Shown: positions 8,898-17,406, counted from the stretch's first letter. The stretch: 38,870 nt of DNA from Anaeroplasmataceae bacterium (GCA_029057785.1 JAIDZC010000034.1:1-38870), one strand, 5' to 3'. Made by a program: numbers and translations. The notes: generated from the letters alone by a model not told the origin.

Positions 8898-10228
8898 TGG
8901 AAAATATAACTACGAAAGATGCATATGGAAATGATTTTGTTTTAACGAGTGATGATTTCACACTTGTTCAAAGTGATATCGCTATTCATGATACTAAATT
9001 GGAAACAAAACCTACAACATTCGTAAAGGATGCATTCAAAAGATTTTGTAAGAATAAATCTTCAATAGTTGGTGCTATTATTATTTTAATTATTGTATTA
9101 TTGGCAATATTTGTTCCTGTATTTAATACATACGATGTAAAGAATTCTCATCCATCTGAAACTTTAGTTATGCCTAAACTATTTAAAGCTGGTACAGGTT
9201 TTTGGGATGGAACTAAACAATTTAAGAAAATTGATTACAATGCCCTTTCAGAATATAATCAGAAGGCTATTCTAAAAATGAAGGTCTATGAAGAAGATGG
9301 TGTAAAGCTTGTAGATTTTGTTTATGATGACTATGAAGCACATTATGGTGAAGTGGAAAGAAGCTTTGATTGGCTATATGTTGAAAGATACATTAATAAC
9401 GGATGGTGTGAATTTAGTGATAGAACAAATCCGGCTACATTTAAAGTTTTAGATGACAAATGTCCTGTTCGTGAAATTGTTTCTATTGGTGCTGATGGTA
9501 AACCAATTGTTGTTCTATCTCAATATCGCTTTTTAGGATATAAGAGCGCTCCATCTTTCCTTTTTGGAACAAATGAGCAAGGAAGAGATATTTGTAAACT
9601 TGCATTTAGCGGTTTATTAAAATCTTTATTCTTTGCAATGGTGATTGCAGCAATCTGTTTCATTTTCGGATTGATTTGGGGTGCCATTTCAGGATATTTT
9701 GGTGGAAATGTAGACTTATTTATGGAACGTTTCACTGATATCTTAGGTGGTGTACCAATGATTATTGTAGTAACATTATGTCGTTTACACTTAGGAGATT
9801 CTTTATTGGTATTTGGATTTGCTTTATGTTTGACTGGTTGGATGGGTACTGCTGGTCGTACAAGAACACAGTTCTATCGTTTTAAAGGTAGAGAGTATGT
9901 ATTGGCTTCACGTACACTAGGTGCTTCTGACACTCGTTTAATATTTAGACATATTTTACCAAATGCATTAGGTACAATTGTTACTTCAACAGTATTGATG
10001 ATTCCTAGTTTAATTTTTACTGAAGCATCATTATCATATTTAGGATTGGGTCTTCAAGGAGGAGATTCCTTTGGTACAATTTTAAGTGATAACCAAAAAT
10101 TCTTAAAGAGTTATCCAATGTTAATTGTGTTCCCATCCATTATTATTTCTTTATTGATGATTTCATTTAATTTATTTGGAAATGGTTTAAGAGATGCCTT
10201 GAACCCATCATTGAAGGGAAGTGAATAG
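8897..10228 (+). CDS. oppC: Oligopeptide ABC transporter permease OppC, enlarged
   Basis: Second channel subunit. A cytoplasmic N-terminal segment of about 50 residues leads to TM1 (about 55-76). The canonical block before TM2, here FGTNEQGRDICKLAFSG, appears only near residue 220, followed by five helices and the EAA loop SRTLGASDTRLIFRHILPNA. Ordinary OppC is about 300 residues; this one has 443. Most of the extra length is a segment of about 130 residues between TM1 and the GTNEQGRD block, on the outside, where it could touch OppA. Starts by one-base overlap with oppB. Confidence 0.92.
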   Translation: MENITTKDAYGNDFVLTSDDFTLVQSDIAIHDTKLETKPTTFVKDAFKRFCKNKSSIVGAIIILIIVLLAIFVPVFNTYDVKNSHPSETLVMPKLFKAGTGFWDGTKQFKKIDYNALSEYNQKAILKMKVYEEDGVKLVDFVYDDYEAHYGEVERSFDWLYVERYINNGWCEFSDRTNPATFKVLDDKCPVREIVSIGADGKPIVVLSQYRFLGYKSAPSFLFGTNEQGRDICKLAFSGLLKSLFFAMVIAAICFIFGLIWGAISGYFGGNVDLFMERFTDILGGVPMIIVVTLCRLHLGDSLLVFGFALCLTGWMGTAGRTRTQFYRFKGREYVLASRTLGASDTRLIFRHILPNALGTIVTSTVLMIPSLIFTEASLSYLGLGLQGGDSFGTILSDNQKFLKSYPMLIVFPSIIISLLMISFNLFGNGLRDALNPSLKGSE

Positions 10229-10229
10229 A

Positions 10230-11957
10230 ATGGCTGAAAAAATATTAGATGTGCAAGATTTAAAAATTTCTTTTAGTACTGACAATGGAGTTGTAAAGGC
10301 CGTTCGTGGTGTATCTTTTGATCTTGAAAAGGGAGAAACACTATGTATTGTTGGTGAATCTGGTTCAGGTAAATCTGTTACTTCAAAGGCAATTATGGGT
10401 ATCTTAGCTGCTAATGCCATTGTAGAAGGTGGCAAGATAATGTATCAAGGAGAAAATCTTCTTGAAGTATCAGAAGAAGAATTTCACACAATTCGTGGAC
10501 ATAAGATTGGAATGATTTTTCAAGACCCATTATCTAGTTTAAACCCAATTGTACGTATCGGTAAACAAATCACAGAAGCTACTTTAATTAATTCTAATAA
10601 ATTAAAAACGATGTATTCCAATATAATTTCTGCTGAACTTACAGCTTATAAGAATACAATGCATCGTAGAAATTTAGCTTTAATTAAGGCTAAGGATAAG
10701 TTAGAGGCTCTTAAAAAGGAAACTTCTGAAAAATTGAAAGATAAGACCTTAGATCCAACCGTCAGACAGGAACTTAAGGATAATCTTAAGCAAGCAAAGG
10801 TGGATTATAAAGAAGAGTGCCGCACAATTAAAGCATCTTCTGCACCTGAAATTGAAGAATTAAAAGTAAAATTGGATTCAAAAAAGGAAGAAGCAAAGAA
10901 AGAAGTATCTACATATAAGGAATCTATTGAGAAGGAATATGCAGATTCTATGGCTAAAATTCAAGAAAAAGAATCAAAGCTAAATGCTCAATATGCAAAT
11001 GCTTCTACTGATCAAGAAAAGGCTGCTTATGCAACAGCTAAGAAAGAATTAGCTGCGGAGAAAAAAGAAGTAAAATTAAAGAAAGTAAATGCTTTAAAGA
11101 TTACTCGTGCAGAGGCAAAGAGAAGAGCCTTAGAAATAATGAAAGAGGTAGGTATTCCTCTTCCTGAAAAAAGGTTTAGACAATATCCATTTGAATTTTC
11201 TGGTGGTATGAGACAGCGTATCGTTATTGCTATTGCATTAACTGCGACTCCCGAAATTTTGATTTGTGATGAGCCAACAACTGCACTAGATGTTACAATC
11301 CAAGCACAAATTCTTGAATTAATTAAAAAGATTCAAAGAGAAAGAAATATCGCATGTATTTTCATTACACACGACTTAGGTGTTGTTGCTAATATGGCTG
11401 ATCGTGTGGCAGTTATGTATGCTGGTAAGATTGTAGAATATGGAAAGGTTGAAGAAATCTTCTTTGAACCAAAGCATCCATATACATGGGCATTACTATC
11501 CTCTATTCCAGATGTTGATAGTAAAGAACGCTTGGATGCAATTCCAGGAACTCCTCCAAATATGATTTATCCACCTAAAGGTGATGCTTTCGCACTACGT
11601 AGTAAATACGCTATGAAGATAGATTTTGAGCATGAACCACCTTTCTTTAAGGTGAGTGACACTCACTATGCTGCAACATGGTTATTACATCCAGATGCTC
11701 CTAAAGTTGAAATGCCTAAAATCGTTTCAGAAAGAATTAGGAATACTTTAGGAACAAAGACAGAAGAGGAAGCTACTCCTGTTGAAGAAGCTCCTGTAAA
11801 AGAAACAAAGAAGGCTGCTCCAAAGAAAAAAACTGCCACAAAAAGTAAAACTACAGGAACAAAAACAACTAAAACTACAACTACTAAAAAGTCATCTACA
11901 ACTAAAACAACAAAGAAAACAACTAAAGAAGTAAAGGGGGCATCTTCAAATGAGTAA
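10230..11957 (+). CDS. oppD: Oligopeptide ABC transporter ATP-binding protein OppD with coiled-coil insert
   Basis: Hydrolyses ATP to drive peptide import. Walker A GESGSGKS is at 42-49, the Q-loop at Q98 (IFQDPLSSLNP), signature FSGGMRQR near 323-330, Walker B LICDEPTTALD near 344, H-loop ITHDLG near 380. Between Q-loop and signature there is a Lys/Glu-rich helical insert of about 165 residues (about 121-288), absent from standard OppD. In the C-terminal peptide-transporter extension the four usual cysteines are replaced: D452, S458, D465 and T483. The last 65 residues are a low-complexity Lys/Thr/Ala tail. A GTG at 10221 is in frame, but AGGGA at 10215-10219 is well spaced only for the ATG at 10230, giving 575 residues. 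The oppF start overlaps the end by eight bases. Confidence 0.92.
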   Translation: MAEKILDVQDLKISFSTDNGVVKAVRGVSFDLEKGETLCIVGESGSGKSVTSKAIMGILAANAIVEGGKIMYQGENLLEVSEEEFHTIRGHKIGMIFQDPLSSLNPIVRIGKQITEATLINSNKLKTMYSNIISAELTAYKNTMHRRNLALIKAKDKLEALKKETSEKLKDKTLDPTVRQELKDNLKQAKVDYKEECRTIKASSAPEIEELKVKLDSKKEEAKKEVSTYKESIEKEYADSMAKIQEKESKLNAQYANASTDQEKAAYATAKKELAAEKKEVKLKKVNALKITRAEAKRRALEIMKEVGIPLPEKRFRQYPFEFSGGMRQRIVIAIALTATPEILICDEPTTALDVTIQAQILELIKKIQRERNIACIFITHDLGVVANMADRVAVMYAGKIVEYGKVEEIFFEPKHPYTWALLSSIPDVDSKERLDAIPGTPPNMIYPPKGDAFALRSKYAMKIDFEHEPPFFKVSDTHYAATWLLHPDAPKVEMPKIVSERIRNTLGTKTEEEATPVEEAPVKETKKAAPKKKTATKSKTTGTKTTKTTTTKKSSTTKTTKKTTKEVKGASSNE

Positions 11958-13365
11958 TACAAGAAAAGATGGCGATTTTAATCTTGATGAAGAATTAAGA
12001 AGTAAAATCGCGGCAAATGAAGAAGGTCAACCTATTTCTGATGATCATGAAGAAGAAAAACTTTTAAAAGAGAATATGGATGAATATTTTGCTCAAACTG
12101 AAAGTGAAGAGCAAGTTGATTCTGAACGTTTTGAGTTTGAAAAAAATTATGGAATTCATCCAAAATTAAAAAGAAGAGAAGAACTTTTAAATAGTGATGT
12201 TCTTTTATCTGTTAGAAATTTAAAGCAGTTTTTCTTTTTTGGAAGTGGTCCTTCAAGAACAAAGTTAAAAGCTGTAAGCAATATTTCTTTTGATGTTCAT
12301 TCTGGAGAATGCTTCGGTATTGTTGGTGAATCTGGTTGTGGTAAAACTACAACAGGTCGTTCTATCATAAAATTATATGATATTACTTCAGGCTCTGTAT
12401 ATTATAAGGGATATAGAATCTCTGCTGGAAATCGTTGGAATAAGAAAGAAATCAAATATACTAAGATTCATTTGAAAGAAAAAATTGCTGCATTAACAAA
12501 GGAAAAGGATGCTAATCTTGCAAGCTTAACTAAAGAAGCTTCTGATTACGAGTATAAATCTAAGAAAATTATCGATGCCTATGAACAACAGGTTGAAAAA
12601 TTAAAGATTGCTGCTCAAGAGGTATTAGATGTACAAAAACAGAAATTACAACAAATTCGCTTTGATAATAAGCATGTTCCAAGAAAGCTAGTTAATGAAA
12701 TTCAAATGATTTTCCAAGACCCAGTTGATTCTTTGGATCCACGTATGACAGTAGAAGATATTATTCAAGAAGGTTTACGTATTCAAGGATTTAATAATAA
12801 GGCTGAAAATCATCAAAAGGTAGTAGAAATGCTAGAAAAGGTTGGTCTTGTTGCTGACCATGCTTCACGTTATCCTCATGAATTTTCAGGCGGACAACGT
12901 CAAAGAATTGGTATCGCTCGTGCTTTGATTATGAATCCAAAGCTATTAATTTGTGATGAGCCAATCAGTGCGTTAGATGTTTCTATCCGTGCTCAGATTA
13001 TCAATCTTTTGAATGATTTGAAGGATGAACTTGGATTGACAATTATATTTATCGCCCATGATTTATCTGTAGTAAAATATTTCTGTGACCGAATCGCTGT
13101 TATGTATTTTGGTAAAATTGTTGAATTAGCTTCAAGTGATGAATTGTTTAAGAATCCTCTTCATCCTTATACTAAATCATTGCTTTCAGCAATTCCTAAG
13201 CCAAATCCATTGACAGAAAAGACGAGAGAAAGAATTGTTTATAATCCACAAATGGTTCATGATTACTCAGTTGATAAGCCTGAATTAGTTGAAATTAAGC
13301 CAGGACATTTAATTTACTGTAATCAAAAGGAATTAGAAGATTATAAAGCAGTTTTAAAAGACTAA
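11950..13365 (+). CDS. oppF: Oligopeptide ABC transporter ATP-binding protein OppF with coiled-coil insert
   Basis: Second ATPase of the Opp complex. An acidic extension of about 84 residues precedes the usual family start (LLSVRNLKQFF). Walker A GESGCGKT begins at 126, the Q-loop Q is 256 (IFQDPVDSLDP), signature FSGGQRQR near 312-319, Walker B LICDEPISALD near 334. Walker A and Q-loop are 130 residues apart, against about 50 normally, because of a charged helical insert of about 85 residues (about 161-245). The insert is thus in a different place from the one in OppD. The C-terminal region is short and retains a single Cys (LIYC). AAGGGGG at 11934-11940 fixes the start. Last gene of the operon. 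Confidence 0.92.
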   Translation: MSNTRKDGDFNLDEELRSKIAANEEGQPISDDHEEEKLLKENMDEYFAQTESEEQVDSERFEFEKNYGIHPKLKRREELLNSDVLLSVRNLKQFFFFGSGPSRTKLKAVSNISFDVHSGECFGIVGESGCGKTTTGRSIIKLYDITSGSVYYKGYRISAGNRWNKKEIKYTKIHLKEKIAALTKEKDANLASLTKEASDYEYKSKKIIDAYEQQVEKLKIAAQEVLDVQKQKLQQIRFDNKHVPRKLVNEIQMIFQDPVDSLDPRMTVEDIIQEGLRIQGFNNKAENHQKVVEMLEKVGLVADHASRYPHEFSGGQRQRIGIARALIMNPKLLICDEPISALDVSIRAQIINLLNDLKDELGLTIIFIAHDLSVVKYFCDRIAVMYFGKIVELASSDELFKNPLHPYTKSLLSAIPKPNPLTEKTRERIVYNPQMVHDYSVDKPELVEIKPGHLIYCNQKELEDYKAVLKD

Positions 13366-13367
13366 TG

Positions 13368-13401
13368 AAAAAGACATACCATTTAAACGGTATGTCTTTT
13401 T
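13368..13401. terminator. Bidirectional terminator between oppF and the CYTH gene
   Basis: A 13-bp perfect stem (13368-13380 with 13389-13401), loop ATTTAAAC, with A5 at the left edge and T5 at the right, placed between two convergent stop codons. Confidence 0.9.
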
Positions 13402-13407
13402 ATTATC

Positions 13408-13950
13408 TTATTTTCTGTTATCAAAAGCTCTCTTGCTTTTGCGAATAGATTCTTTATATTCAATATTATAATATTTTAAAAATTCTTTAAAGTCCTTTAA
13501 TCCTTGTTTGATTTCATCTACTTCATACTCTATTTCATAATCTACATTTCCATAGTATTCACTGCGATCAAAGAAGATGGTACCATCCTTATAAGGGCAA
13601 GAAGCACGGTAAGTAGTTAATTCAGCTATTTTACTAACTGTATAGGGAAGTCCAATGATATCTGCATCAAAGCCATCCTTTAGCATTTTTAATGCTTGAT
13701 CCTTAGTAATGAAAATATGAGTTTCATCTGCTCCTACCTTTGATCTTGTCTTCTTGGTCAATTTGAAGTTATTTCCTTTCTGTCTTATTCTAAGAACAGT
13801 TTGTTCATTCATTAATTTTGTATCTTCAGTATCAAAATAATGATTGGTCTGAGGAAATATATTGTTTGACAGGTTAAACTCTTCTAAAAGAGCTTCATAT
13901 GTTTCTTTTGAAATAAATGTTTTAAATTCTATCTCTTTATTCTTGTTCAT
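13408..13950 (-). CDS. CYTH domain protein (YjbK-like)
   Basis: The CYTH signature ExExK appears at once as EIEFK near residues 5-9. It is followed by the alternating charged strands of the triphosphate tunnel: VLRIRQKG, KLTKKTRS, FFDRSEYYG, YEIEYEVDE. CYTH proteins bind triphosphates with metal ions and include triphosphatases and class IV adenylate cyclases; the substrate here is not known. In Bacillus, yjbK lies near relQ and the NAD kinase gene. Here the NAD kinase gene is the divergent neighbour but relQ is absent. The ATG at 13950 is preferred over a GTG three bases upstream because AGAGG (complement of 13959-13963) is eight bases from it. 180 residues. Confidence 0.85.
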   Translation of the reverse strand: MNKNKEIEFKTFISKETYEALLEEFNLSNNIFPQTNHYFDTEDTKLMNEQTVLRIRQKGNNFKLTKKTRSKVGADETHIFITKDQALKMLKDGFDADIIGLPYTVSKIAELTTYRASCPYKDGTIFFDRSEYYGNVDYEIEYEVDEIKQGLKDFKEFLKYYNIEYKESIRKSKRAFDNRK

Positions 13951-13981
13951 CACGCTTACCTCTTTTGAAACGATATATAAT

Positions 13982-14010
13982 ATTATCTAATATTTAATTG
14001 AAAAAATCAA
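13982..14010 (-). promoter_or_regulatory. Putative promoter of the CYTH gene
   Basis: Minus strand TTGATT (14010-14005), 17-base spacer, GATAAT (13987-13982). It overlaps the -35 of the divergent NAD kinase promoter. Confidence 0.6.
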
Positions 14011-14025
14011 GTGTTGTGATAAAAT
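13998..14025 (+). promoter_or_regulatory. Putative promoter of the NAD kinase gene
   Basis: TTGAAA (13998-14003), 16-base spacer, TAAAAT (14020-14025), giving a leader of about 30 bases. Confidence 0.6.
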
Positions 14026-14063
14026 ATTATTAAGAAAAATGTAAATGATAGGAATGATGTAAG

Positions 14064-14828
14064 ATGACATATTGGATAGTACATAAAGATGATCCGATTT
14101 CAAATGAATTAAAACAGCGCTTAGAAAAGCAAATTCAACTAACGCTTGATTCTATGAACCCGGAATTAGTTGTTGTTATTGGTGGGGATGGTACTTTTAT
14201 ATCTGCAGTCCATATGTTTCCGAATGCAATATTTTTTGGAATTCATACGGGGCATTTGGGTTTTTATGCCAATTATACCTTAGAGGAAGTGGATCAATTA
14301 ATTGAAGATATGAATCATCAGTCCTATTATATTGAAAAAATTGATGTGTTACAATGCAAGCTTATAACATCTCAAGAGACGATAGAAGAGTTTGCAATTA
14401 ATGAAATGACTTTGATTACTCCTCCAAAAACATTAATTTTAGAGGTAGAGGTTGATGGCCAAGTGCTAGAAACCTTTAGAGGGACAGGACTTTGTATTTC
14501 TACAGCATATGGGTCAACAGCATATAATAAATCTTTACATGGAGCAGTGGTGGATCCAAACTTAAAAACCTTACAAATCACAGAAATTGCAGGAATTAAT
14601 TCAAATCAGTATCGCACACTTTCATCTCCACTATTATTATCTCATGAAAGATGTATAAAATTGGAAACGAAAGAAGAAACTGAAGTTTTTGTTACTATAG
14701 ATCATTTATCTTATCAGTTGCATCATTTTAATTCGGCAAATATTTCATTAAATATAGGAAGAATAACAGTTGCTTATCATAAAGAACCTAGTTATATACA
14801 AAGAGTTAGAAGAACCTTTTTAAAGTAG
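14064..14828 (+). CDS. nadK: NAD kinase
   Basis: Phosphorylates NAD to NADP in the cytoplasm. VVVIGGDGTFISA near residues 34-46 holds the GGDGT motif. TGHLGFYANY follows, then NEMTLIT, and the Gly-rich GTGLCISTAYGSTAYNKSLHG that builds the second half of the site. Length 254 is normal for the short Gram-positive type. It starts after GGAATGATG, a modest SD. Divergent from the CYTH gene with overlapping promoters and convergent with clpP. No plus-strand terminator with a proper T-run is visible; the hairpin after the stop serves clpP. Confidence 0.95.
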   Translation: MTYWIVHKDDPISNELKQRLEKQIQLTLDSMNPELVVVIGGDGTFISAVHMFPNAIFFGIHTGHLGFYANYTLEEVDQLIEDMNHQSYYIEKIDVLQCKLITSQETIEEFAINEMTLITPPKTLILEVEVDGQVLETFRGTGLCISTAYGSTAYNKSLHGAVVDPNLKTLQITEIAGINSNQYRTLSSPLLLSHERCIKLETKEETEVFVTIDHLSYQLHHFNSANISLNIGRITVAYHKEPSYIQRVRRTFLK

Positions 14829-14862
14829 AAAAGAAAAAATTCTATCCCTTAAGATAGAATTT
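14827..14862 (-). terminator. Intrinsic terminator of clpP, overlapping its stop codon
   Basis: A 10-bp perfect stem (14837-14846 with 14853-14862) and 6-base loop. On the minus strand it is followed by TTTTTTCTTTTCT. The clpP stop codon (14849-14851) is inside the loop. Confidence 0.8.
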
Positions 14863-15418
14863 CATCTATGATATGATATTCAAGTGCTTCAGAAGCTGAC
14901 ATATAATAATCTCGCTCTGTGTCGTGAGCTATGCGGTCAACACTTTGATTTGTTAGATCGGCAAGAAGCTCATTCATCAGAGCTTTTGTTTTTAATAGGC
15001 GTTTTGCTTGAATATCAATGTCGGATACTACACCCTGCATACCACCATAAGGTTGATGTATCATGACTTCTGCATGTGGAAGAGCATATCTCTTTCCTGT
15101 ACCACTTGCAAGTAAGAATGCAGCCATGGATGCAGCCATTCCTACAACAATCGTATTGACCTTAGAACTGATGTGATTCAGTGTGTCAAATATACCTAAA
15201 CCTGCTGTGATAGATCCACCTGGAGAGGAAATATAAATATCAATATCCTCATGACTTACAGAATCCAAATATAATAATTGAGAAATTAATAAAGATGACA
15301 TATGATCATCAATTTCTCCTACTAAAAGAATGATTCTATCCTGTAATAGTCTAGAGTAAATATCGTAGCTTCTTTCTCCATTTGATCCTTTTTCTAGTAC
15401 ATATGGAATATAATTCAT
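14849..15418 (-). CDS. clpP: ATP-dependent Clp protease proteolytic subunit
   Basis: A serine protease forming the barrel that degrades proteins delivered by Clp ATPases. The triad is visible with this start: S97 in GMAASMAAF, H121 in MIHQPYGG, D166 in AHDTERD. The Gly loop ISSPGGSI is present. The start at 15418 (189 residues, NYIPYVLEKGSNGERSYD) fits the family and has AAAGGTG (complement of 15425-15431) six bases away. An ATG 24 bases further upstream has no SD. No CtsR operator heptads are evident upstream. Divergent from gap. Confidence 0.95.
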   Translation of the reverse strand: MNYIPYVLEKGSNGERSYDIYSRLLQDRIILLVGEIDDHMSSLLISQLLYLDSVSHEDIDIYISSPGGSITAGLGIFDTLNHISSKVNTIVVGMAASMAAFLLASGTGKRYALPHAEVMIHQPYGGMQGVVSDIDIQAKRLLKTKALMNELLADLTNQSVDRIAHDTERDYYMSASEALEYHIIDEILS

Positions 15419-15453
15419 TTGTTTCACCTTTTCTTTCGTCATCCATATCTTAC

Positions 15454-15467
15454 CAAAAACGTTTACA
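15454..15467 (+). promoter_or_regulatory. cre-like site between clpP and gap
   Basis: CAAAAACGTTTACA keeps the AANCG...CA core of the cre consensus but not the leading TG. It ends 33 bases before the gap -35 and sits 36 bases before the clpP start codon, so it could affect either gene. Confidence 0.3.
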
Positions 15468-15500
15468 TTTTTTTGTATGATACTGTCGAGAGAAAATATA

Positions 15501-15529
15501 TTGATAATAAAAAAATAAAGTGGTAAAAT
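15501..15529 (+). promoter_or_regulatory. Sigma-A promoter of gap
   Basis: TTGATA (15501-15506), 17-base spacer, TAAAAT (15524-15529) preceded by TGG, an extended -10. Leader of about 35 bases. Confidence 0.75.
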
Positions 15530-15570
15530 AATAGATGTAAAAAATTCAATTTTAGGAGGAATTTATAATT

Positions 15571-16602
15571 ATGGCTATTAAAGTAGCAATTAACGGATTT
15601 GGACGTATCGGACGTTTAGCTTTTAGACAAATGTTTGGTGCAAAGGGTTATGAAATTGTTGCAATTAACGATTTAACTGATCCAAAGATGTTAGCAAATT
15701 TATTAAAGTATGATACTGCACAAGGTGGATATTGTGGACACATCGGTGAGGGCTTACACACTGTAGAAGCAGGAGAAGGTTCAATCACTGTTGATGGTAA
15801 GACAATCACTATCTATGCTGAAAAGGATGCAGTAAACCTACCTTGGGGTAAGTTAGGTGTAGATGTTGTATTAGAATGTACTGGTTTCTACACAAAGAAG
15901 GAAAAGGCACAAGCTCATATCGATGCTGGTGCTAAGAAGGTTGTTATTTCAGCTCCAGCTGGAAATGATCTTCCAACAGTTGTATTCGGTGTTAATGAAA
16001 AGACTTTAACAAAGGACGATACAATTATTTCTGCAGCTTCTTGTACAACTAACTGTTTAGCTCCTATGGCTGATGCTTTAAATAAGTATGCTGCAATTCA
16101 ATCTGGTATCATGAGCACAATTCATGCTTACACAGGAGACCAAATGATTCTTGATGGACCACACAGAAAGGGCGATTTAAGAAGAGCACGTGCTGGTGCT
16201 GCTAATATCGTTCCAAACTCTACTGGTGCTGCAAAAGCAATCGGATTAGTTATTCCTGAATTAAATGGTAAGCTAATTGGTTCTGCACAACGTGTTCCTG
16301 TAACAACTGGTTCAACTACAATTTTAACTGCAGTAGTTAAGGGTAAGGATGTTACTGTTGATGGAATCAACGCTGCAATGAAGAAGGCTGCTAATGAGTC
16401 ATTTGGATATAATGAGGATCCAATCGTTTCTTCTGATGTTATTGGTATGAAATATGGTTCTTTATTCGATGCAACTCAAACTATGGTAGCTAAGCTTGCT
16501 GATGATTTATATGAAGTTCAAGTTGTATCTTGGTATGACAATGAAAATTCATACACTAGCCAAATGGTTAGAACAATCAAGTATTTTGCTGAATTAAAGT
16601 AA
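15571..16602 (+). CDS. gap: Glyceraldehyde-3-phosphate dehydrogenase, type I
   Basis: Glycolytic enzyme making 1,3-bisphosphoglycerate with [16 protein letters not shown] near residues 8-20 is the dinucleotide-binding loop, and [12 protein letters not shown] contains the catalytic Cys158. The C-terminal [12 protein letters not shown] is the usual family end block. Length 343 is normal. AGGAGG (15554-15559) is a strong SD. It is transcribed alone with its own promoter and terminator, rather than in a pgk-tpi-pgm-eno cluster; no cggR is present here. Confidence 0.97.
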   Translation: MAIKVAINGFGRIGRLAFRQMFGAKGYEIVAINDLTDPKMLANLLKYDTAQGGYCGHIGEGLHTVEAGEGSITVDGKTITIYAEKDAVNLPWGKLGVDVVLECTGFYTKKEKAQAHIDAGAKKVVISAPAGNDLPTVVFGVNEKTLTKDDTIISAASCTTNCLAPMADALNKYAAIQSGIMSTIHAYTGDQMILDGPHRKGDLRRARAGAANIVPNSTGAAKAIGLVIPELNGKLIGSAQRVPVTTGSTTILTAVVKGKDVTVDGINAAMKKAANESFGYNEDPIVSSDVIGMKYGSLFDATQTMVAKLADDLYEVQVVSWYDNENSYTSQMVRTIKYFAELK

Positions 16603-16611
16603 AAAACAAAT

Positions 16612-16650
16612 AAGGACTGAGAGCTAACGTGCTTTCAGTTCTTTTTTCTT
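16612..16650 (+). terminator. Intrinsic terminator of gap
   Basis: A 13-bp stem with two G-U pairs (16612-16624 with 16631-16643), loop TAACGT, then a T-rich tail. Confidence 0.85.
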
Positions 16651-16655
16651 TTAAT

Positions 16656-16684
16656 TTTACTTTGCAAGAGTAGTATGATATAAT
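16656..16684 (+). promoter_or_regulatory. Extended -10 promoter of ung
   Basis: TGATATAAT (-10 at 16679-16684) with a weak -35, TTTACT (16656-16661), at 17 bases. Leader of about 20 bases. Confidence 0.6.
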
Positions 16685-16711
16685 TTTAATAATTTATAAA
16701 GGAGTTTCATT

Positions 16712-17362
16712 ATGGGGTGGAAAGAATTTTTAGAGGAAGAAAAAAAGCTTCCTTATTATCAAAACTTAAAAGTGGCAGTAGATAAGGAGTATGCAATGTA
16801 TCGCTGCTTTCCAGAGTATAGAAAAATATATCATGCCTTTTCAAAAACCAAAATGGAAAATGTCAAGGTTGTTATTTTAGGTCAGGATCCTTATCATGAA
16901 ATCAATCAGGCTCATGGTTTGGCTTTTTCTGTTTTATGCCCTATCTTACCTCCATCTTTACAAAACATATATAAAGAGATGAGTACAGATTTAGGTGTTC
17001 TTGTAAATCAAGATGGTAATTTAGATTATTTAGCAGAACAGGGCGTATTGCTTTTAAATACTCTATTAACTGTAAGAGAAGGACAAGCATTTTCTCATAG
17101 AGGCTTAGGCTGGGAAATTCTTACGGATCATGCTATTCAAAAATTAAATACTTTAGATCAACCCATCGTGTTTATCCTTTGGGGTTCAGCAGCCCAATCA
17201 AAACAATGCTTTTTAAATAATCCTAAGCATTTGATTATAAAATCTGCTCACCCATCTCCTTTATCTGCTTACCGTGGTTTCTTTGGGTCAAGACCCTTTT
17301 CTAGAACAAACCAATTTTTAATTCAAAATCATATTGAACCGATAAAATGGGTAAAGGCCTAA
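16712..17362 (+). CDS. ung: Uracil-DNA glycosylase, family 1
   Basis: Removes uracil from DNA to start base excision repair. Motif A GQDPYH is at 57-62, with D59 the likely water-activating residue. The NTLLTVR block lies in the middle and motif B HPSPLSAYRGFFG starts at H180. Length 216 is normal. AAAGGAG before the ATG is a good SD. The terminator overlaps the stop codon. Confidence 0.97.
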   Translation: MGWKEFLEEEKKLPYYQNLKVAVDKEYAMYRCFPEYRKIYHAFSKTKMENVKVVILGQDPYHEINQAHGLAFSVLCPILPPSLQNIYKEMSTDLGVLVNQDGNLDYLAEQGVLLLNTLLTVREGQAFSHRGLGWEILTDHAIQKLNTLDQPIVFILWGSAAQSKQCFLNNPKHLIIKSAHPSPLSAYRGFFGSRPFSRTNQFLIQNHIEPIKWVKA

Positions 17363-17378
17363 TCAAGGGCCTTTTTTT
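17353..17378 (+). terminator. Intrinsic terminator overlapping the ung stop codon
   Basis: AAAGGCC (17353-17359) pairs with GGCCTTT (17368-17374), followed by more T. The TAA stop (17360-17362) is in the loop. Confidence 0.8.
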
Positions 17379-17406
17379 CACATAGTATAGTATGGGTGAA
17401 AAGAAA

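Noticed and set aside
11666-11962. Hydrophobic 98-codon reading frame on the minus strand
   Set aside because: It is the antisense of the Lys/Thr-rich OppD tail; the Val/Phe-rich translation is a mirror of AAA/ACA codons and has no SD.
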